Positions 43,429-55,670 of a stretch of 64,000 bases of DNA are shown here, in pieces. Below the pieces are notes generated by a model. The model saw only the letters and a list, made by a program, of their open reading frames with translations. It was not told where the DNA came from and searched no databases. Source of the DNA: Rhodospirillales bacterium (GTDB lineage Bacteria; Pseudomonadota; Alphaproteobacteria; Rhodospirillales; Rhodospirillaceae); contig JANQEW010000014.1 in assembly GCA_028278135.1 (NCBI GenBank), positions 62,001-126,000 on the forward strand, read 5' to 3'. The translations under genes and the position numbers were made by a program. How positions within the stretch are numbered: the first letter of the stretch is position 1; each line of letters begins with the position of its first letter.

Positions 43429-45363
43429 TCACCAGAGATGGAACAATGTAACCCACGTCACGAAGACTGTTACCCCAACGATCATCGCAAAGGCGTAATG
43501 ATAAACATAACCGGATTGTAAATGGCTCAGACGCTGGGCAACACCACGGCTCACAGCCGCTACGCCGTCAGGTCCAATTCCATCAATCAATGCTCCATCG
43601 CCTCCTTTCCAGAAACCATTCCCAATGGCAAAGGCAGGACGTACAAAAAGAGCATTGTAAAGTTCGTCAAAATACCACTTTTTAAGAAGAAACTGGTACA
43701 CCCTATTGAAAACACTAGAAAATAGGCCTGGTAGTACTGGCATGTAGATATACAATAAATAAGCTAATAAAATCCCCCCTATTCCCACTACAAACGGCGC
43801 CAGCTGTACCCATAAGGGTACATGGTGAGCCGCTGTCATGGCGTTGTGTCCTGCTATCACTGTAATGGCTTGTCCCCAAAAGGATTCCCTATGTTGACCG
43901 ACAAAGGTTTCATAGCCAATCCACCCGGAGAGCAACGCTCCTATTGCCAGAATCAGCAGTGGGATGAGCATGACGGCCGGTGATTCATGGACATGAGCCA
44001 TCACCTTCTCATCAGCGCGCGTCTGACCATGGAAAGTCATAAACAACAAACGCCAAGAATAAAAGGCTGTCATGAAAGCTGCAGCAATACCCATCCAAAA
44101 GGCAAAGTACCCAACTGTTGAAGAGGACCCAAACGCCGCTTCCAAAATAATATCTTTTGAGTAGTATCCTGCAAAAAATGGCATACCAGAAAGTGCTAAA
44201 CTGCCAATCCACACCATCACGTATGTTACTCTGATCCGGCTAACAATACCGCCCATGCGATGCATGTTCTGCTCACCCGACATAGCATGAATAACAGAGC
44301 CAGCAGATAAGAAGAGCAATGCCTTAAAAAAAGCATGTGTCATGAGATGAAAGATAGCTGCTTGATAGGCGGAGACCCCAATAGCAAAGAACATGTAACC
44401 AAGTTGTGAGCAGGTGGAGTAGGCAATGACGCGCTTGATGTCGCTTTGAACACAAGCAACAGTAGCAGCAAAGAACGCAGTACTTGCCCCAATAATAGCT
44501 ATCACCGTCAAGGCTGTTTGAGAATACTCAAAAAGTGGCGACATGCGCGCCACCATGAAGACACCGGCTGTGACCATGGTGGCAGCATGAATCAGAGCGG
44601 AAACGGGTGTCGGACCTTCCATCGCATCTGGCAGCCAAGTATGCAGCCCAATCTGGGCAGACTTCCCCATGGCGCCGATGAAAAGTAGAAAACATATGAC
44701 GGTTACAAGGTGCCATTCGACCCCAAGAAATCTGACATAATCACCAGCATGTACTGCCGCTGTGGCAAAGATAGGATCAAAACAAACAGAGCCGAAAAGT
44801 ATAAAAGTGGTCAGGATACCAAGCATAAACCCAAGATCACCTACCCTGTTGACGAGAAAAGCCTTGATAGCAGCAGCGTTGGCTGACGGACGGTCATACC
44901 AAAACCCAATGAGTAAATACGAGGCCAATCCGACCCCTTCCCATCCAAAAAAAAGCTGCACAAGATTATCAGCTGTTACCAGTATCAACATAAAGAATGT
45001 AAACAATGACAAGTAGCTCATAAACCTGGGGATAGAAGAGTCGTGATGCATGTAGCCAATGGCATAAACATGTACCAGGAAGGATACACACGTTACGACA
45101 GAGAGCATCACTGCGGTTAGAGTGTCGAACCTTAAGGCCCAGGCCACCTCGAGGGTACCAGACTGTATCCACAAAAGAAGGGGCACGGTCTGGACCGCGC
45201 TGCTTCCCACGACATCTCGAAATATTAAGAGAGAGAGGATAAAGGATACCCCTATGCTAGAAGCAGTAAGAATCTCTGCCCCTCTGTCACCCAGTTGCCT
45301 TCCAAAGACACCGGCACTCAAAGCCCCAAACAGAGGCAGAAAGACGGCTGCAACGTATGTCAT
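43429..45363 (-). CDS. nuoL: NADH-quinone oxidoreductase subunit L
   Basis: NuoL is the terminal antiporter-like subunit with the lateral helix. It has [59 protein letters not shown] and [13 protein letters not shown]. The length of 644 is typical. It starts nine bases after nuoK. Confidence 0.97.
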   Translation of the reverse strand: MTYVAAVFLPLFGALSAGVFGRQLGDRGAEILTASSIGVSFILSLLIFRDVVGSSAVQTVPLLLWIQSGTLEVAWALRFDTLTAVMLSVVTCVSFLVHVYAIGYMHHDSSIPRFMSYLSLFTFFMLILVTADNLVQLFFGWEGVGLASYLLIGFWYDRPSANAAAIKAFLVNRVGDLGFMLGILTTFILFGSVCFDPIFATAAVHAGDYVRFLGVEWHLVTVICFLLFIGAMGKSAQIGLHTWLPDAMEGPTPVSALIHAATMVTAGVFMVARMSPLFEYSQTALTVIAIIGASTAFFAATVACVQSDIKRVIAYSTCSQLGYMFFAIGVSAYQAAIFHLMTHAFFKALLFLSAGSVIHAMSGEQNMHRMGGIVSRIRVTYVMVWIGSLALSGMPFFAGYYSKDIILEAAFGSSSTVGYFAFWMGIAAAFMTAFYSWRLLFMTFHGQTRADEKVMAHVHESPAVMLIPLLILAIGALLSGWIGYETFVGQHRESFWGQAITVIAGHNAMTAAHHVPLWVQLAPFVVGIGGILLAYLLYIYMPVLPGLFSSVFNRVYQFLLKKWYFDELYNALFVRPAFAIGNGFWKGGDGALIDGIGPDGVAAVSRGVAQRLSHLQSGYVYHYAFAMIVGVTVFVTWVTLFHLW

Positions 45364-45372
45364 GACCCGCGC

Positions 45373-45684
45373 CTAACCCTTCATTTGGTTAATTTCCTCT
45401 ACTGCGATGGTTCCACGGTTGCGGAAGAGTACCACAACAATGGCCAGACCAATGGCCGTTTCCGCAGCTGCAACGGTCAGAATGAACATGGTGAAGACCT
45501 GACCTGTCAGATCGTGCCAATAGGCTGAGAACGCCACCATGTTGATGTTGACAGCAAGGAGCATTAACTCAATAGACATTAAGATGATAATGACATTCTT
45601 CCGATTCAGAAAAATGCCTAAAAATCCCAGAATAAAGAGTATCGCTCCGACAATCAGATAATGGCCAAGGGCAATGTCGGGCAT
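45373..45684 (-). CDS. nuoK: NADH-quinone oxidoreductase subunit K
   Basis: NuoK is a three-helix membrane subunit with conserved buried glutamates. [37 protein letters not shown] and [20 protein letters not shown] are typical. The ATG overlaps the nuoJ stop (TGATG). Confidence 0.96.
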   Translation of the reverse strand: MPDIALGHYLIVGAILFILGFLGIFLNRKNVIIILMSIELMLLAVNINMVAFSAYWHDLTGQVFTMFILTVAAAETAIGLAIVVVLFRNRGTIAVEEINQMKG

Positions 45685-46295
45685 CACACGCCCCCTCGAG
45701 TCTGAACCTTTTTGAGCTCAAGACTGTTCGCCTTTGTCCGTACGAGCTGACGGGTAACGCTCTGTCGGCGTACGCCAGATCGTGATCGCAATGTCAACAG
45801 GATAGCACCTATCATTGCCACTAAAAGTGCAATTCCTGCAGTCTGAAATTGATAGACATAACGCGTGTACAAGACTTTACCCAATTCCTCTGTATTAGTC
45901 AGAGCCGCTGTATTAGGGAGATCATGAGTGGTTGTTGCAAGAAGATTCCCCGTTGGTATAACCCATCCAGCTGTTACCATCACAAGCTCAACTAATAAAA
46001 TCATACCAATCAGCCCACCTATTGGTAGATAGGATAAGAAACCCTCACGAAGTGGGACGATATTGATGTCTAACATCATGACTACAAAGAGGAAGAGAAC
46101 CGCCACCGCACCAGCGTATACAATAATCAGTACCATTGCTAAAAATTCTGCTCCTAAAAGGAGAAATAGTCCCGCAACATTACAAAAAACAAGTATTAAA
46201 AAGAGAACTGAGTGTACAGGATTACGCGCAGTAATCACTCTTATAGAACTAATAATCGCAATTGTTGCAAAAATATAAAACATTATATAATGCAC
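45684..46295 (-). CDS. nuoJ: NADH-quinone oxidoreductase subunit J
   Basis: NuoJ has five helices including the pi-bulge helix region [20 protein letters not shown], which is diagnostic. The tail is basic. The length of 203 is normal. It overlaps nuoK. Confidence 0.96.
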   Translation of the reverse strand: MHYIMFYIFATIAIISSIRVITARNPVHSVLFLILVFCNVAGLFLLLGAEFLAMVLIIVYAGAVAVLFLFVVMMLDINIVPLREGFLSYLPIGGLIGMILLVELVMVTAGWVIPTGNLLATTTHDLPNTAALTNTEELGKVLYTRYVYQFQTAGIALLVAMIGAILLTLRSRSGVRRQSVTRQLVRTKANSLELKKVQTRGGV

Positions 46296-46305
46296 AACAA
46301 AATCC

Positions 46306-46345
46306 TTCCTAACATTAACTAACGATTCCTAACATTAACTAACGA
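46306..46345. repeat. 20-nt exact tandem duplication on the nuoI stop codon
   Basis: TTCCTAACATTAACTAACGA is repeated at 46306-46325 and 46326-46345. The nuoI stop (TAG, 46339-46341) lies in one copy; the other copy fills most of the nuoI-nuoJ spacer. Confidence 0.97.
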
Positions 46346-46827
46346 TATGGCGCATCCAGCCTAATGCATGTAGCAAGCGCGGCTTCCCAACGATCACCAT
46401 TCTCTAGCAATTTTTCTTTGTCATACATCAGCTCTTCGCGATTTTCGGCAGCGAATTCAAAGTTTTGACCTTCGACAATAGCATCAACAGGACACGCCTC
46501 TTGGCAATACCCGCAATAAATGCATTTTGTCATATCAATATCATACCTGGTTGTTCTGCGACTGCCGTCTGCTCGTGGCATTGCTTCAATGGTAATGGCC
46601 TGCGATGGGCAAATTGCTTCGCATAGTTTACACGCGATACAACGTTCTTCACCGTTCATATAGCGGCGGAGAGCATGCTCCCCACGGAAGCGAGGCGATA
46701 GCGGGCCTTTCTCGAATGGATAATTAATCGTTACTTTTTTTTTAAACATATAACGCCACGTCAGCGCCATCCCCTGCAGTAGCTCTATGAGTAGAAGCGT
46801 GCGCGCAGTACGATCTAAAAAAGCCAT
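46339..46827 (-). CDS. nuoI: NADH-quinone oxidoreductase subunit I (two 4Fe-4S clusters)
   Basis: NuoI passes electrons through clusters N6a and N6b. Two ferredoxin motifs are complete: [16 protein letters not shown] and [29 protein letters not shown] and the C-terminal [13 protein letters not shown] are conserved. The length of 162 is typical. Confidence 0.97.
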   Translation of the reverse strand: MAFLDRTARTLLLIELLQGMALTWRYMFKKKVTINYPFEKGPLSPRFRGEHALRRYMNGEERCIACKLCEAICPSQAITIEAMPRADGSRRTTRYDIDMTKCIYCGYCQEACPVDAIVEGQNFEFAAENREELMYDKEKLLENGDRWEAALATCIRLDAPYR

Positions 46828-46832
46828 CTCCT

Positions 46833-47849
46833 TTATCCTCTTGGCAACCAGTCAAAGGCTACCAACACCCCTGCTGTAAAAACAACCCAAAATAGAGAAA
46901 TAGGTAGGAAAATCTTCCAACCAAGGCGCATAAGCTGATCATAACGATAACGCGGAAAAGTAGCACGAACCCACAAAAATCCAAACAAAAGAATGAAAAT
47001 TTTTAAAAAAAACCACAGCACTCCTGGCACAACGTTAAAAGGCACTATGTCGACAGGCGGCAACCACCCACCCAAGAAGAGAATAACCCCAAGAGCGCTC
47101 ATCAGAATCATATTGGCATATTCCCCAAGAAAGAACATGCCAAATGTCATGGCAGAATATTCAACATTATAGCCAGCGACTAACTCGGATTCTGCCTCGG
47201 GCAGGTCGAAGGGCGCGCGATTAGTCTCCGCCAGAGCAGAGATACAGAATACTACGAACATGGGAAAATGAGGTACGATGTACCATATCCCTTTGTCTTG
47301 GGCACTGACGATTCCCGACAAGTTCAGAGTGCCAGCTGACATCAAAACAGTAACAAGTACAAACCCAATTGATACTTCATAAGAGACCATCTGCGCTGCT
47401 GACCGCAGACCGCCGAGAAAAGCATATTTCGAATTCGATGCCCATCCCGCCATGATAATTCCGTAGACACCTGCTGAGGATATTGCAAAAATATAAAGGA
47501 TACCGACATTGATGTTCGCTATCACCCATCCATCATCGAACGGGATCACCGCCCATGCCATGATGGCAAGAGTAAAAGTGAGGAGCGGTGCAAGAATGAA
47601 CACCCCTCTGTTTGCCCATGCAGGGATCACGGTTTCTTTCAGCAAGAGCTTGAGACCATCCGCGAGAGGCTGGAAGAGCCCAAAGGGCCCCACAACATTT
47701 GGACCTCTTCGCAGTTGTATAGCAGCAATGACTTTTCTCTCAGCAAGGGTTAAGTAGGCAACTCCCAGCATGAGCAAACCGACAATAAGCGCAATAGGTA
47801 ACACTATACTGAGCAACGGCCAGAGATAATTCGCCCAAGGCTCAGTCAT
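46833..47849 (-). CDS. nuoH: NADH-quinone oxidoreductase subunit H
   Basis: NuoH forms part of the quinone-binding chamber. Diagnostic stretches are [53 protein letters not shown], and [20 protein letters not shown]. The length of 338 is normal; it overlaps the nuoG stop by eight bases. Confidence 0.97.
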   Translation of the reverse strand: MTEPWANYLWPLLSIVLPIALIVGLLMLGVAYLTLAERKVIAAIQLRRGPNVVGPFGLFQPLADGLKLLLKETVIPAWANRGVFILAPLLTFTLAIMAWAVIPFDDGWVIANINVGILYIFAISSAGVYGIIMAGWASNSKYAFLGGLRSAAQMVSYEVSIGFVLVTVLMSAGTLNLSGIVSAQDKGIWYIVPHFPMFVVFCISALAETNRAPFDLPEAESELVAGYNVEYSAMTFGMFFLGEYANMILMSALGVILFLGGWLPPVDIVPFNVVPGVLWFFLKIFILLFGFLWVRATFPRYRYDQLMRLGWKIFLPISLFWVVFTAGVLVAFDWLPRG

Positions 47850-49947
47850 CTTCTCTCTCCTGCCCTAGATGATGGCCTTTTTTAATACTCTTTTTGATAC
47901 TCTCAAGCTCAGCCTGAACCTCAGCACATTCTGCCATTTTGCTGGAGGCCCGACTAATAGGGTCTGTTCTGTAAAAATTCTCATGACATGTTCTCAAAGG
48001 CAAAGATTCTGTGAAAGAAGTGGCCTCTCCAAAGACTCCCCATGCCGCAGGGGCTGGGGTGACACCGACAGTCGCGAACGCTGCGTCTACCGCAACGAGT
48101 CGTGCGCGTACGTCAGCATGAGTGTCATAAGGTAGCGGTCGCCCCATCCTTTCAGATAAGGCACGGACAATCTTCCAATCTTCACGCGCATGACCTGGTG
48201 GAAATACTGCAAGCTTTGTATTCTGAACGCGGCCCTCTGTATTTACATAAAGAGCATTCTTTTCAGTATATGCAGCTCCCGGCAGAATAACGTCTGCCCT
48301 CTTGGCACCGGCATCACCATGATGACCCTGATAGACAACAAAAGTTCTGTCTAGTGTGGACAGATTCACTTCATCTGCATTGAGCAAATAGAGGAAACTG
48401 ATTGTTCCCCTGCTGGCCTGATCAAGAATGGCCGTGACACCGTGACCGCCCTGCCCAGGGACAAACCCCAGCATAAGGCCACCGACACGCGCCGCTGCCG
48501 TGTGCAGAATGTTGAAACCGTTCCAGCCCTCTTGGATCATGTTGGCAGTCTCGGCTAATCTTCGTACGAGACCTAAGACAGCCATTCCATCACTCCGTGC
48601 GAGAGCCCCTTGTCCCAAGATTAACATCGGTCTTTTGGCCATCTTTAACTTTTGAGAAAACGGATGTCTCTCTTCTATTAATTCGATGAGAACCGCTGGT
48701 CCGTCACCAAGCGACTGAGCAGGATACGTGAGGTCAACGGGTGTTCCAATTGTTGCAATTTCTACATGACCAGTCAGCCAGCGCTTGCGTAGGCGGGCAT
48801 TCAGGACTGCTGCTTCGCGTCGTGGATCTGTTCCTATTAAAAGGATAACATCTGCTAAATCAACACCTGCAATAGTTGTATTAAAACGATAAGCCGCTGG
48901 CACAGCTGTGTCTAACGCTGCGCCGTCTTGACGACAGTCAATGTTCACTACACCAAGGCTGCCCATAAGATCTTTCAGCGCTATCATTGATTCGCAGTCA
49001 GCCAGATCCCCAGCAATGGCTGCAATTTGCTCTGGTTTGAGAGTCTTCAACCTCTTGGCCACGGCTGTAAGCGCTTCTCGCCACGTCACAGGTTGTAGTT
49101 TGCCATCATGCCGTACGTAGGGGGTGTCCAGACGTCTGATGAGCAAACCATCACATGCATGACGTGTCTTGTCAGAAATCCACTCCTCGTTAATGTCCTC
49201 GTTCATACGAGGCAATATCCTCATCACTTGTGCCCCACGCGAGTCTATGCGAATGGCACTGCCAAGAGCATCAAGGATATCAACTGATTCTGTTGTACGA
49301 AGTTCCCAAGGTCGCGCTGTGAAAGCATAAGGCCTGCTCGTCAAAGCCCCGACAGGACAGAGATCAACGAGATTCCCGGATAGCTCAGACTCAAGCGCTT
49401 TTCCTACATAAGTTGTAATTTCCATGTGCTCACCACGGAACACAGCCCCTAATTCATGAACACCAGCAATCTCCGTCATAAACCTGATACAACGTGTGCA
49501 ATGAATGCAACGGGTCATATGAGACTTTATCAATGGTCCGAGGTACTTGTCTGCCACGGCCCGCTTTTCTTCATGATACCGGCTGCTGTTTCCACCATAG
49601 GCCATCGCCTGGTCCTGCAAGTCACATTCCCCACCCTGATCACAGATGGGACAATCAAGTGGGTGGTTAATCAATAGTAGTTCCATAACCCCGCGCCGAG
49701 CCTTACGTACCATGGGACTGTCTGTTTTAACCACCATCCCGTCTGCCACTGGTAAAGCACAGCTCGCCTGCGGTTTCTGTGGACCTGGCGAGACTTCTAC
49801 TAAACACATTCGACAATTGCCAGCTATCGATAATTTCTCATGATAACAAAAACGAGGAATTTCTATTTCAAGTTGTTCACAAGCCTGCAAGACCGTACTC
49901 CCAGGCTCAACTTCAATCGCGATGCCGTCTATGGTCAGTTTCGGCAT
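47842..49947 (-). CDS. nuoG: NADH-quinone oxidoreductase subunit G
   Basis: NuoG carries the N1b, N4 and N5 clusters. The N-terminus has the 2Fe-2S ferredoxin [19 protein letters not shown] and C at CALPVADG; then [19 protein letters not shown] and [14 protein letters not shown], and a molybdopterin-oxidoreductase-like region to the end. The length of 701 is typical for alphaproteobacteria. Confidence 0.96.
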   Translation of the reverse strand: MPKLTIDGIAIEVEPGSTVLQACEQLEIEIPRFCYHEKLSIAGNCRMCLVEVSPGPQKPQASCALPVADGMVVKTDSPMVRKARRGVMELLLINHPLDCPICDQGGECDLQDQAMAYGGNSSRYHEEKRAVADKYLGPLIKSHMTRCIHCTRCIRFMTEIAGVHELGAVFRGEHMEITTYVGKALESELSGNLVDLCPVGALTSRPYAFTARPWELRTTESVDILDALGSAIRIDSRGAQVMRILPRMNEDINEEWISDKTRHACDGLLIRRLDTPYVRHDGKLQPVTWREALTAVAKRLKTLKPEQIAAIAGDLADCESMIALKDLMGSLGVVNIDCRQDGAALDTAVPAAYRFNTTIAGVDLADVILLIGTDPRREAAVLNARLRKRWLTGHVEIATIGTPVDLTYPAQSLGDGPAVLIELIEERHPFSQKLKMAKRPMLILGQGALARSDGMAVLGLVRRLAETANMIQEGWNGFNILHTAAARVGGLMLGFVPGQGGHGVTAILDQASRGTISFLYLLNADEVNLSTLDRTFVVYQGHHGDAGAKRADVILPGAAYTEKNALYVNTEGRVQNTKLAVFPPGHAREDWKIVRALSERMGRPLPYDTHADVRARLVAVDAAFATVGVTPAPAAWGVFGEATSFTESLPLRTCHENFYRTDPISRASSKMAECAEVQAELESIKKSIKKGHHLGQEREDD

Positions 49948-49959
49948 GCTCCCCCCTCC

Positions 49960-51237
49960 TCAGGCGGCCCTGGCACGCGCAGTAATACGATTCTCTATTT
50001 CTGCACGAAAGTGGCGAATCAGCCCCTGCACAGGCCATGCTGCCGCGTCACCGAGCGCACAGATCGTATGTCCCTCAATTTGGCGAGTCACTTGCTCCAT
50101 AACATCTATTTCCGCCATATGAGCGGTACCGTTAACCATGCGTTCCATCATCCGCCACAACCACCCAGTACCCTCACGACATGGCGTACACTGTCCACAG
50201 CTTTCATGCTTGTAAAAGCGTGAAAGACGCGCGACGGCCTGCACAATGTCTGTGGAGCGGTCCATCACGATGACTGCTGCCGTTCCCAGACCAGACTGCA
50301 CATCCCGTAAGGAGTCAAAATCCATGAGTACATGGTCACAGATGTTCTTGGGCAGAACAGGTACAGAGGAACCCCCAGGGATGACTGCAAGCAAATTCTC
50401 CCAACCACCGCGCACTCCACCAGCGTGACGTTCAATGAGTTCCCTGAGGGAGATGCCCATCTCCTCTTCGACGTTGCATGGCGTATTAACGTGACCCGAA
50501 ATACAGAATACCTTGGTGCCAGTATTTTTGGGACGACCTAATCCGGCAAACCATTCCCCTCCGCGACGCAGAATGGTAGGGATGACAGCGATGGACTCGA
50601 CATTATTCACGGTCGTGGGGCAGCCAAATAGCCCAACCCCAGCAGGGAAGGGGGGTTTGAGACGTGGCTGCCCCTTACGGCCTTCTATGCTGTTAATGAG
50701 GGCCGTTTCCTCTCCACAGATATAAGCTCCCATGCCACGGTGCAGCTCAACATTAAATTTCCAATCCGTACTGCAGGCCTTCTCACCGAGCAAGCCGGCA
50801 CTTCGGGCTTCATTGATAGCCGTCTGCAACACTATCGCTTCACGATAAAATTCACCGCGAATGTAAATGTAGGCAACATGGGCTCCCATCGCAAACCCAG
50901 CTAGCAATGCGCCCTCCAACAACTTATGAGGTTCATTGCGAATGATGTCCCTATCCTTACATGTACCTGGTTCCCCTTCATCAGCATTGATGACAAGGTA
51001 ATGTGGACGCTCTGGTATCACCTGCCGCGGCATAAACGTCCATTTGAGCCCAGTTGGAAAGCCCGCTCCTCCACGCCCGCGTAGTCCAGATTTCTGAACC
51101 TGATCGACAATCCAGTCACGTCCCTGAGCCATCAGGGACCCAGTATGCTCCCAGTCCCCCCGCTCTTGCGCGCCCTTTAAGCTGATGTCCTGGAAACCAT
51201 ATAAATTGGTGAAGACACGGTTCTTGTCGCTGAGCAT
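49960..51237 (-). CDS. nuoF: NADH-quinone oxidoreductase subunit F (NADH, FMN, 4Fe-4S)
   Basis: NuoF is the NADH-oxidising subunit. The nucleotide/FMN region is [17 protein letters not shown], with [16 protein letters not shown] and [20 protein letters not shown]. The N3 cluster motif is [13 protein letters not shown] start at [14 protein letters not shown] (51237), the family start; GTG at 51240 is in frame. The length is normal. Confidence 0.97.
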   Translation of the reverse strand: MLSDKNRVFTNLYGFQDISLKGAQERGDWEHTGSLMAQGRDWIVDQVQKSGLRGRGGAGFPTGLKWTFMPRQVIPERPHYLVINADEGEPGTCKDRDIIRNEPHKLLEGALLAGFAMGAHVAYIYIRGEFYREAIVLQTAINEARSAGLLGEKACSTDWKFNVELHRGMGAYICGEETALINSIEGRKGQPRLKPPFPAGVGLFGCPTTVNNVESIAVIPTILRRGGEWFAGLGRPKNTGTKVFCISGHVNTPCNVEEEMGISLRELIERHAGGVRGGWENLLAVIPGGSSVPVLPKNICDHVLMDFDSLRDVQSGLGTAAVIVMDRSTDIVQAVARLSRFYKHESCGQCTPCREGTGWLWRMMERMVNGTAHMAEIDVMEQVTRQIEGHTICALGDAAAWPVQGLIRHFRAEIENRITARARAA

Positions 51238-51250
51238 CACGTTCCCCCTT

Positions 51251-51264
51251 TGACAGGTGACAGG
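51251..51264. repeat. 7-nt tandem duplication upstream of nuoF
   Basis: TGACAGG is repeated at 51251-51257 and 51258-51264, in the short nuoE-nuoF spacer. Confidence 0.75.
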
Positions 51265-51292
51265 TCCAGAGTCGTCGAGACAGTCAGTCGTA

Positions 51293-51320
51293 GTCGTCAG
51301 TCTTCAGTCGTCAGTCTTCA
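51293..51320. repeat. 14-nt exact tandem duplication on the nuoE stop codon
   Basis: GTCGTCAGTCTTCA is repeated at 51293-51306 and 51307-51320. The nuoE TGA (51311-51313) lies in one copy. Confidence 0.96.
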
Positions 51321-51898
51321 GTCTTAAGAGTGGTTGGTCCACCAGCTGGGCAAGAACACTGACGGCCTCTTTGAGACCCTGCTTTCGGCTGCTCACCCCG
51401 TTTCAACGATTCAAGAATCTTCCGCATCGAGACACCGTCAAGATCCTCAAAATAATCGTCACCAATCTGCACAATAGGAGCGTTTACACAAGCACCAGCG
51501 CATTCTATCTCATCAATTGTAAATTGTTTATCTATTGTAGTTTCTCCGAAATTAATACACAATATGTCGCGGCATGTCTGTAAAATTTTCCCAGAACCAC
51601 ATAAAAAGCACGAAATACTGGTACATATTTTTACATGATATCTCCCAATGGGGTGTAATCTGTACATGGTATAAAAAGTCGCAACCTCATATACACTTAT
51701 TGATGGAATTTGCAAAAGGTTAGCGACGTAATCCATAGCAGTCCGTGGCAGCCATCCCGCCTGACGTTGGGCTAGATCGAGGAGTGGCATAGTGGCGGCT
51801 GCCTGTTTCCCAGAGGGATAGCGCCTTATCACGTCTTCAGCCTGTTTTAGGTTATCAGCCGTAAAAAAGAATGGGACTGTTTCGGAAGATTCATTCAT
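51311..51898 (-). CDS. nuoE: NADH-quinone oxidoreductase subunit E (2Fe-2S)
   Basis: NuoE holds cluster N1a. The ligands are in [14 protein letters not shown] and [20 protein letters not shown], and [20 protein letters not shown] is typical. The C-terminal tail after about residue 165 is Cys/Gly-rich and not conserved. The ATG overlaps the nuoD stop. Confidence 0.95.
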   Translation of the reverse strand: MNESSETVPFFFTADNLKQAEDVIRRYPSGKQAAATMPLLDLAQRQAGWLPRTAMDYVANLLQIPSISVYEVATFYTMYRLHPIGRYHVKICTSISCFLCGSGKILQTCRDILCINFGETTIDKQFTIDEIECAGACVNAPIVQIGDDYFEDLDGVSMRKILESLKRGEQPKAGSQRGRQCSCPAGGPTTLKTED

Positions 51899-53070
51899 CT
51901 GTCAATCTCGCCGAAAACAACATCAAGAGAGCCAATAATCGCAGTAATGTCCGCAAGCATATGCCCGCGCGCGAGCATATCCGTAGCAGAGAGATGCACA
52001 TAGCCCGGCGAGCGAATAGCGCACCTGTAGGGTCTATTCGTGCTATCCGCTACGAGGTAAACACCAAATTCTCCCTTCGGCGCTTCAGTTGCTACATAAA
52101 CTTCTCCAGAAGGCACGTGAAACCCTTCACTGAATAACTTAAAATGATGTATGAGGGCTTCCATAGAGGACTTCATCTCCTCACGACGAGGCGGTCCAAT
52201 CTTTTTGTTCTCTGTTTGTATAGGTCCTGTTGGCATTTTCTCAAGACACTGTTTCATAAGATGTACAGACTGGCGCATTTCCTCGACACGGACTAAATAA
52301 CGGTCATAGGCGTCTCCCTTGCGACCAACCGGAATCTCAAAATCTAGTTCCTCATACACTTCGTAAGGCTGCGCCTTGCGTAAATCCCATGGTACACCGG
52401 CCGCTCGTAACATGGGCCCTGAAAAGCCCCAGTCCATGGCCTGTTCTATTGTCACCGGGCTGATATCAACAGTACGTTGTTTGAAAATACGGTTTTCTGT
52501 CAGTAGAGACTCCATATCGTCTATCAATCGTGGAAAAGTCTCACACCAGAGACTCATATCTTCAGCAAGACCCTTTGGCATATCCCTGGATACACCACCT
52601 ATACGAAAATAGTTAGCATGCATACGCGCACCACAGACTCTTTCATAGAATCCCATCAACCGTTCTCGTTCTTCGAATAACCATAGCAGTGGTGTCATTG
52701 CTCCGATATCCAGGGCGTAAGACGTCACATTGAGAATGTGGCTCATGAGGCGTGATATTTCGGCATACAGAACCCTGATATACTGGGCTCTTTTTGGCAG
52801 TTCCACTCCAAGTAAGCGCTCCGTTGCTAGAACAAAGGAATGCTCCATAGACATAGGTGCACAGTAGTCAAGCCTGTCAAAATAGGGAGTTACCTGAGCG
52901 TAAGTCTTATGTTCTATCAGCTTTTCAGTGCCGCGGTGCAGCAAACCAATATGGGGATCGGCGCGCTCGATAACCTCCCCGGAAAGTTCTAGGACAAGAC
53001 GCAATACGCCATGCGCGGAAGGATGCTGAGGCCCAAAATTGAGTGTGAACGTAGTATTGACTTGGGCCAT
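51895..53070 (-). CDS. nuoD: NADH-quinone oxidoreductase subunit D
   Basis: NuoD (49-kDa subunit) lines the quinone site. [48 protein letters not shown] and the C-terminal [20 protein letters not shown] and DVVFGEIDR are diagnostic. The length of 391 is typical. Confidence 0.97.
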   Translation of the reverse strand: MAQVNTTFTLNFGPQHPSAHGVLRLVLELSGEVIERADPHIGLLHRGTEKLIEHKTYAQVTPYFDRLDYCAPMSMEHSFVLATERLLGVELPKRAQYIRVLYAEISRLMSHILNVTSYALDIGAMTPLLWLFEERERLMGFYERVCGARMHANYFRIGGVSRDMPKGLAEDMSLWCETFPRLIDDMESLLTENRIFKQRTVDISPVTIEQAMDWGFSGPMLRAAGVPWDLRKAQPYEVYEELDFEIPVGRKGDAYDRYLVRVEEMRQSVHLMKQCLEKMPTGPIQTENKKIGPPRREEMKSSMEALIHHFKLFSEGFHVPSGEVYVATEAPKGEFGVYLVADSTNRPYRCAIRSPGYVHLSATDMLARGHMLADITAIIGSLDVVFGEIDR

Positions 53071-53071
53071 T

Positions 53072-53698
53072 TTATTTTTTTCCTACAGCATGATTTTTTT
53101 TCTTCTTTTCACCAGGTAGTCCCTGAGGCCCACTGTACCCCTCCCATGGGCTTAGGAAGTCAAATGTGCGAAACTCTTGTGCTAATTTTACTGGTTCATA
53201 AATGACACGTTTACGTTCCTCATCATAACGAACTTCCATGTAACCAGTCAGCGGAAAGTCTTTACACAGCGGATGGCCCTCGAAACCATAATCTGTCAGC
53301 AATCGCCGCAAATCCGGATGATCTGTGAAAGCGACTCCGTACATGTCCCATACCTCACGCTCAAACCAGTTAGCGGAGGAGAAGACGCCTGTTACAGACG
53401 GCACAAGTTTTTCCTCACTGACCTCAACTCTGACACGTATCCTCTGGTTGTGACGTAATGACAGCAAATGGTAGATGACTTCAAAGCGCTGCTCACGCTC
53501 AGGATAATCAGCCCCAGCAATGAACATAAGCTGCTGGAACTGGCAATGAGCATCGTCCCGCAGAAAGGTCAGCACTTTCACAAGAGACGACCGTTGCACG
53601 GCCAGTGTCAGCTCCCCTTTTATAACGGCTGTCCCCTCGACTTCCTGTACAAAAGCCGCTCTAATATAATCGCCCAAATCCTGTAACATATGAAACAT
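53072..53698 (-). CDS. nuoC: NADH-quinone oxidoreductase subunit C
   Basis: NuoC (30-kDa subunit) supports Nuo[41 protein letters not shown], and [20 protein letters not shown] are diagnostic. I start at MFHMLQDLG (53698); the open frame runs further upstream into nuoB but without family support. The C-terminus ends in a Lys-rich tail. Confidence 0.96.
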   Translation of the reverse strand: MFHMLQDLGDYIRAAFVQEVEGTAVIKGELTLAVQRSSLVKVLTFLRDDAHCQFQQLMFIAGADYPEREQRFEVIYHLLSLRHNQRIRVRVEVSEEKLVPSVTGVFSSANWFEREVWDMYGVAFTDHPDLRRLLTDYGFEGHPLCKDFPLTGYMEVRYDEERKRVIYEPVKLAQEFRTFDFLSPWEGYSGPQGLPGEKKKKNHAVGKK

Positions 53699-53738
53699 GA
53701 TAGTGCCTGCCCCTTTTTGCTGTCGGAGCAATTTTTTG

Positions 53739-54281
53739 TTATCGGAATAGTGTTCCCGTTCGCCGAATTTTTCTCTGCAACTGCATGATACCATACAAAA
53801 GCGCTTCTGCTGTTGGCGGACAACCGGGTATATATATATCAACGGGAATGACGCGATCACATCCTCGGACAACAGAGTAGGAGTAATGATAATATCCACC
53901 TCCGTTAGCACAAGAGCCCATTGAAATAACCCATCGCGGTTCTGCCATCTGGTCGTAGACCTTGCGTAGGGCAGGAGCCATTTTATTAGTTAGCGTGCCG
54001 GCAACGATCATGACATCTGACTGACGAGGACTTGGCCGAAAAACGAGACCAAAACGGTCTAAATCGTAGCGCGCACATGCACAATGAATCATCTCAATGG
54101 CACAACAGGCCAAGCCAAACGTCAAAGGCCATAACGAACCGGTTCTCGCCCAGTTGACTAATTTGTCCACATTAGCAAGAACAAAGCCTCTGTTGCGCAT
54201 CTCATCGCGCAAGACTGCCGCAAGCAGTTTATCCTGATCCTGTGGTAAAAGCGTCTTTGGGGTTGCATATTTCACTCCCAT
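53739..54281 (-). CDS. nuoB: NADH-quinone oxidoreductase subunit B (cluster N2)
   Basis: NuoB holds the terminal cluster N2 next to quinone. The ligands are in [34 protein letters not shown] and [18 protein letters not shown] start at MGVKYATP (54281), with AGGAG seven bases upstream; the ATG overlaps the end of nuoA. Confidence 0.97.
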   Translation of the reverse strand: MGVKYATPKTLLPQDQDKLLAAVLRDEMRNRGFVLANVDKLVNWARTGSLWPLTFGLACCAIEMIHCACARYDLDRFGLVFRPSPRQSDVMIVAGTLTNKMAPALRKVYDQMAEPRWVISMGSCANGGGYYHYSYSVVRGCDRVIPVDIYIPGCPPTAEALLYGIMQLQRKIRRTGTLFR

Positions 54282-54640
54282 TCCAACGCTCCTTTCTTCC
54301 ACTCATAGATAAAACCGACAGTCAGAATTCCTAAAAATGCCATCATAGACCAGAATCCAAACAATCCCACTTTGCCCAAAGCCACTGCCCAGGGAAAGAG
54401 AAATGCGACTTCCAGATCAAATATAATAAAAAGTATCGCTACTAAATAGAATCTCACATCAAACAAAAGACGCGCTTCGTCAAATGCTTCAAAACCACAC
54501 TCATAGGCAGAGTCCTTTTCAAAATATGAATTTTTACGTGCTAAAATATACGAAGAAACCAGCGCGCCTAGTGTCACTAAACAAGCAATAATAAAGAAAA
54601 CAAGAATGGGCACGTATTCCTTAAGAAGCAAATTGTCCAT
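54272..54640 (-). CDS. nuoA: NADH-quinone oxidoreductase subunit A
   Basis: NuoA is a three-helix membrane subunit. [20 protein letters not shown] and [13 protein letters not shown] are diagnostic. The length of 122 is typical. It is the first gene of the fourteen-gene complex I operon; a 275-bp spacer precedes it. Confidence 0.97.
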   Translation of the reverse strand: MDNLLLKEYVPILVFFIIACLVTLGALVSSYILARKNSYFEKDSAYECGFEAFDEARLLFDVRFYLVAILFIIFDLEVAFLFPWAVALGKVGLFGFWSMMAFLGILTVGFIYEWKKGALEWE

Positions 54641-54738
54641 ATTCTACCCTTCTTCTCTCGTGCGTGCTACGCTGGTGCATGTGCCCCTCGTTCCTTCCCT
54701 CTGGAAAGTTCTTAATGCACCTCTCCGCAGCGAGTCAA

Positions 54739-54756
54739 GGCTGCTTTGGCTGCTTT
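54739..54756. repeat. 9-nt exact tandem duplication upstream of the nuo operon
   Basis: GGCTGCTTT is repeated at 54739-54747 and 54748-54756. A 6-bp hairpin, GTTCTC-AGA-GAGAAC, lies at 54768-54782. The spacer 54641-54915 should hold the nuo promoter; I cannot name it with confidence. Confidence 0.88.
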
Positions 54757-54915
54757 TTCTAATATAAGTTCTCAGAGAGAACCCCATAAAAAAACAAGAA
54801 AAGTCGAACACCACTTATATGCATGCATAAGAAGAAAATTAAAAGAATTTTAAAACCTTATAAATGAAAATTTTCTCTTGGTGTTTCATGACAGGAGTCC
54901 AGTTGTGAGCCTCTG

Positions 54916-55611
54916 TCAATCCACAAGACCAGCACTATACAGAATGAGTTCATGGAGTAGAGTCGCGATGGGGCCTAGCAACCATGTGAGTAGATTCCAA
55001 TCAGATCCGATCTCGTGCCCTATGGTCGGTACTATAAGTAATATTATTATAAGTAGTACAATGCCATATTCATCTCTCAAGAGAATTAAGTGAGTCAGAA
55101 AGCGTGGCAGCAAGTTTGCTATTACTAAGCCCCCATCTAGGGGCGGAATTGGAATCATGTTAAAGAGAGCTAACATAACGTTAAGCTGTATGGCATGTTG
55201 AATGTTAAAGAGGATCCAGGCCTGACCACCAGCAGGAATGTAGACGGCGACATGGACGAGTAGCGCCGCGAAGACTGCAAGCAAAATATTTGCAGTAGGC
55301 CCAGCAATGGCGACACAGATCATCCCTAATCGAGGGGAGCGTAGCCGCTGAGGAACAACAGGTACTGGTTTTGCCCACCCGAATAGGAAAGGAGCCTGCA
55401 GCAGAATCAGCAGAGTTGGTAAGATGGCCGTTCCCACAAGATCCACGTGACGGAGTGGGTTGAAGGAAAGCCGTCCCATCCTATAAGCCGTATCGTCGCC
55501 TAGACGCCAGGCGATCAAACCATGGGCAGCTTCATGGAGAGTCACACTTAATAATGTTGGGAGTATCCATGTGGAAGACTGATATATTAAGGATGGGAGG
55601 ACTCCGAGCAT
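54916..55611 (-). CDS. Site-2 protease family membrane metalloprotease (M50)
   Basis: This is a polytopic zinc protease of the short M50 group. The active site is VTLHEAAHGLIAWRLGDD (HExxH) in an early helix, and the third ligand is in NMIPIPPLDGGLVIA. It has about five to six helices and no PDZ domain. I start at MLGVLPSLI (55611), five bases after AAGGAG. The substrate is unknown; it is usually a membrane-anchored regulator. It is followed by nuoA, which probably has its own promoter. Confidence 0.88.
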   Translation of the reverse strand: MLGVLPSLIYQSSTWILPTLLSVTLHEAAHGLIAWRLGDDTAYRMGRLSFNPLRHVDLVGTAILPTLLILLQAPFLFGWAKPVPVVPQRLRSPRLGMICVAIAGPTANILLAVFAALLVHVAVYIPAGGQAWILFNIQHAIQLNVMLALFNMIPIPPLDGGLVIANLLPRFLTHLILLRDEYGIVLLIIILLIVPTIGHEIGSDWNLLTWLLGPIATLLHELILYSAGLVD

Positions 55612-55650
55612 CTCAGCTCCTTTCGTCGCCACTCATCATGGACCATCAGA

Positions 55651-55670
55651 AGATGACCGTAGATGACCGT
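55651..55670. repeat. 10-nt exact tandem duplication
   Basis: AGATGACCGT is repeated at 55651-55660 and 55661-55670. It lies in the 353-bp spacer (55612-55964) between the SPOR gene and the site-2 protease, which has no recognised gene. Confidence 0.93.

Noticed and set aside
53699..53911. Longer nuoC start overlapping nuoB
   Set aside because: The extra residues are unlike NuoC and overlap a conserved gene; the family start is at 53698.
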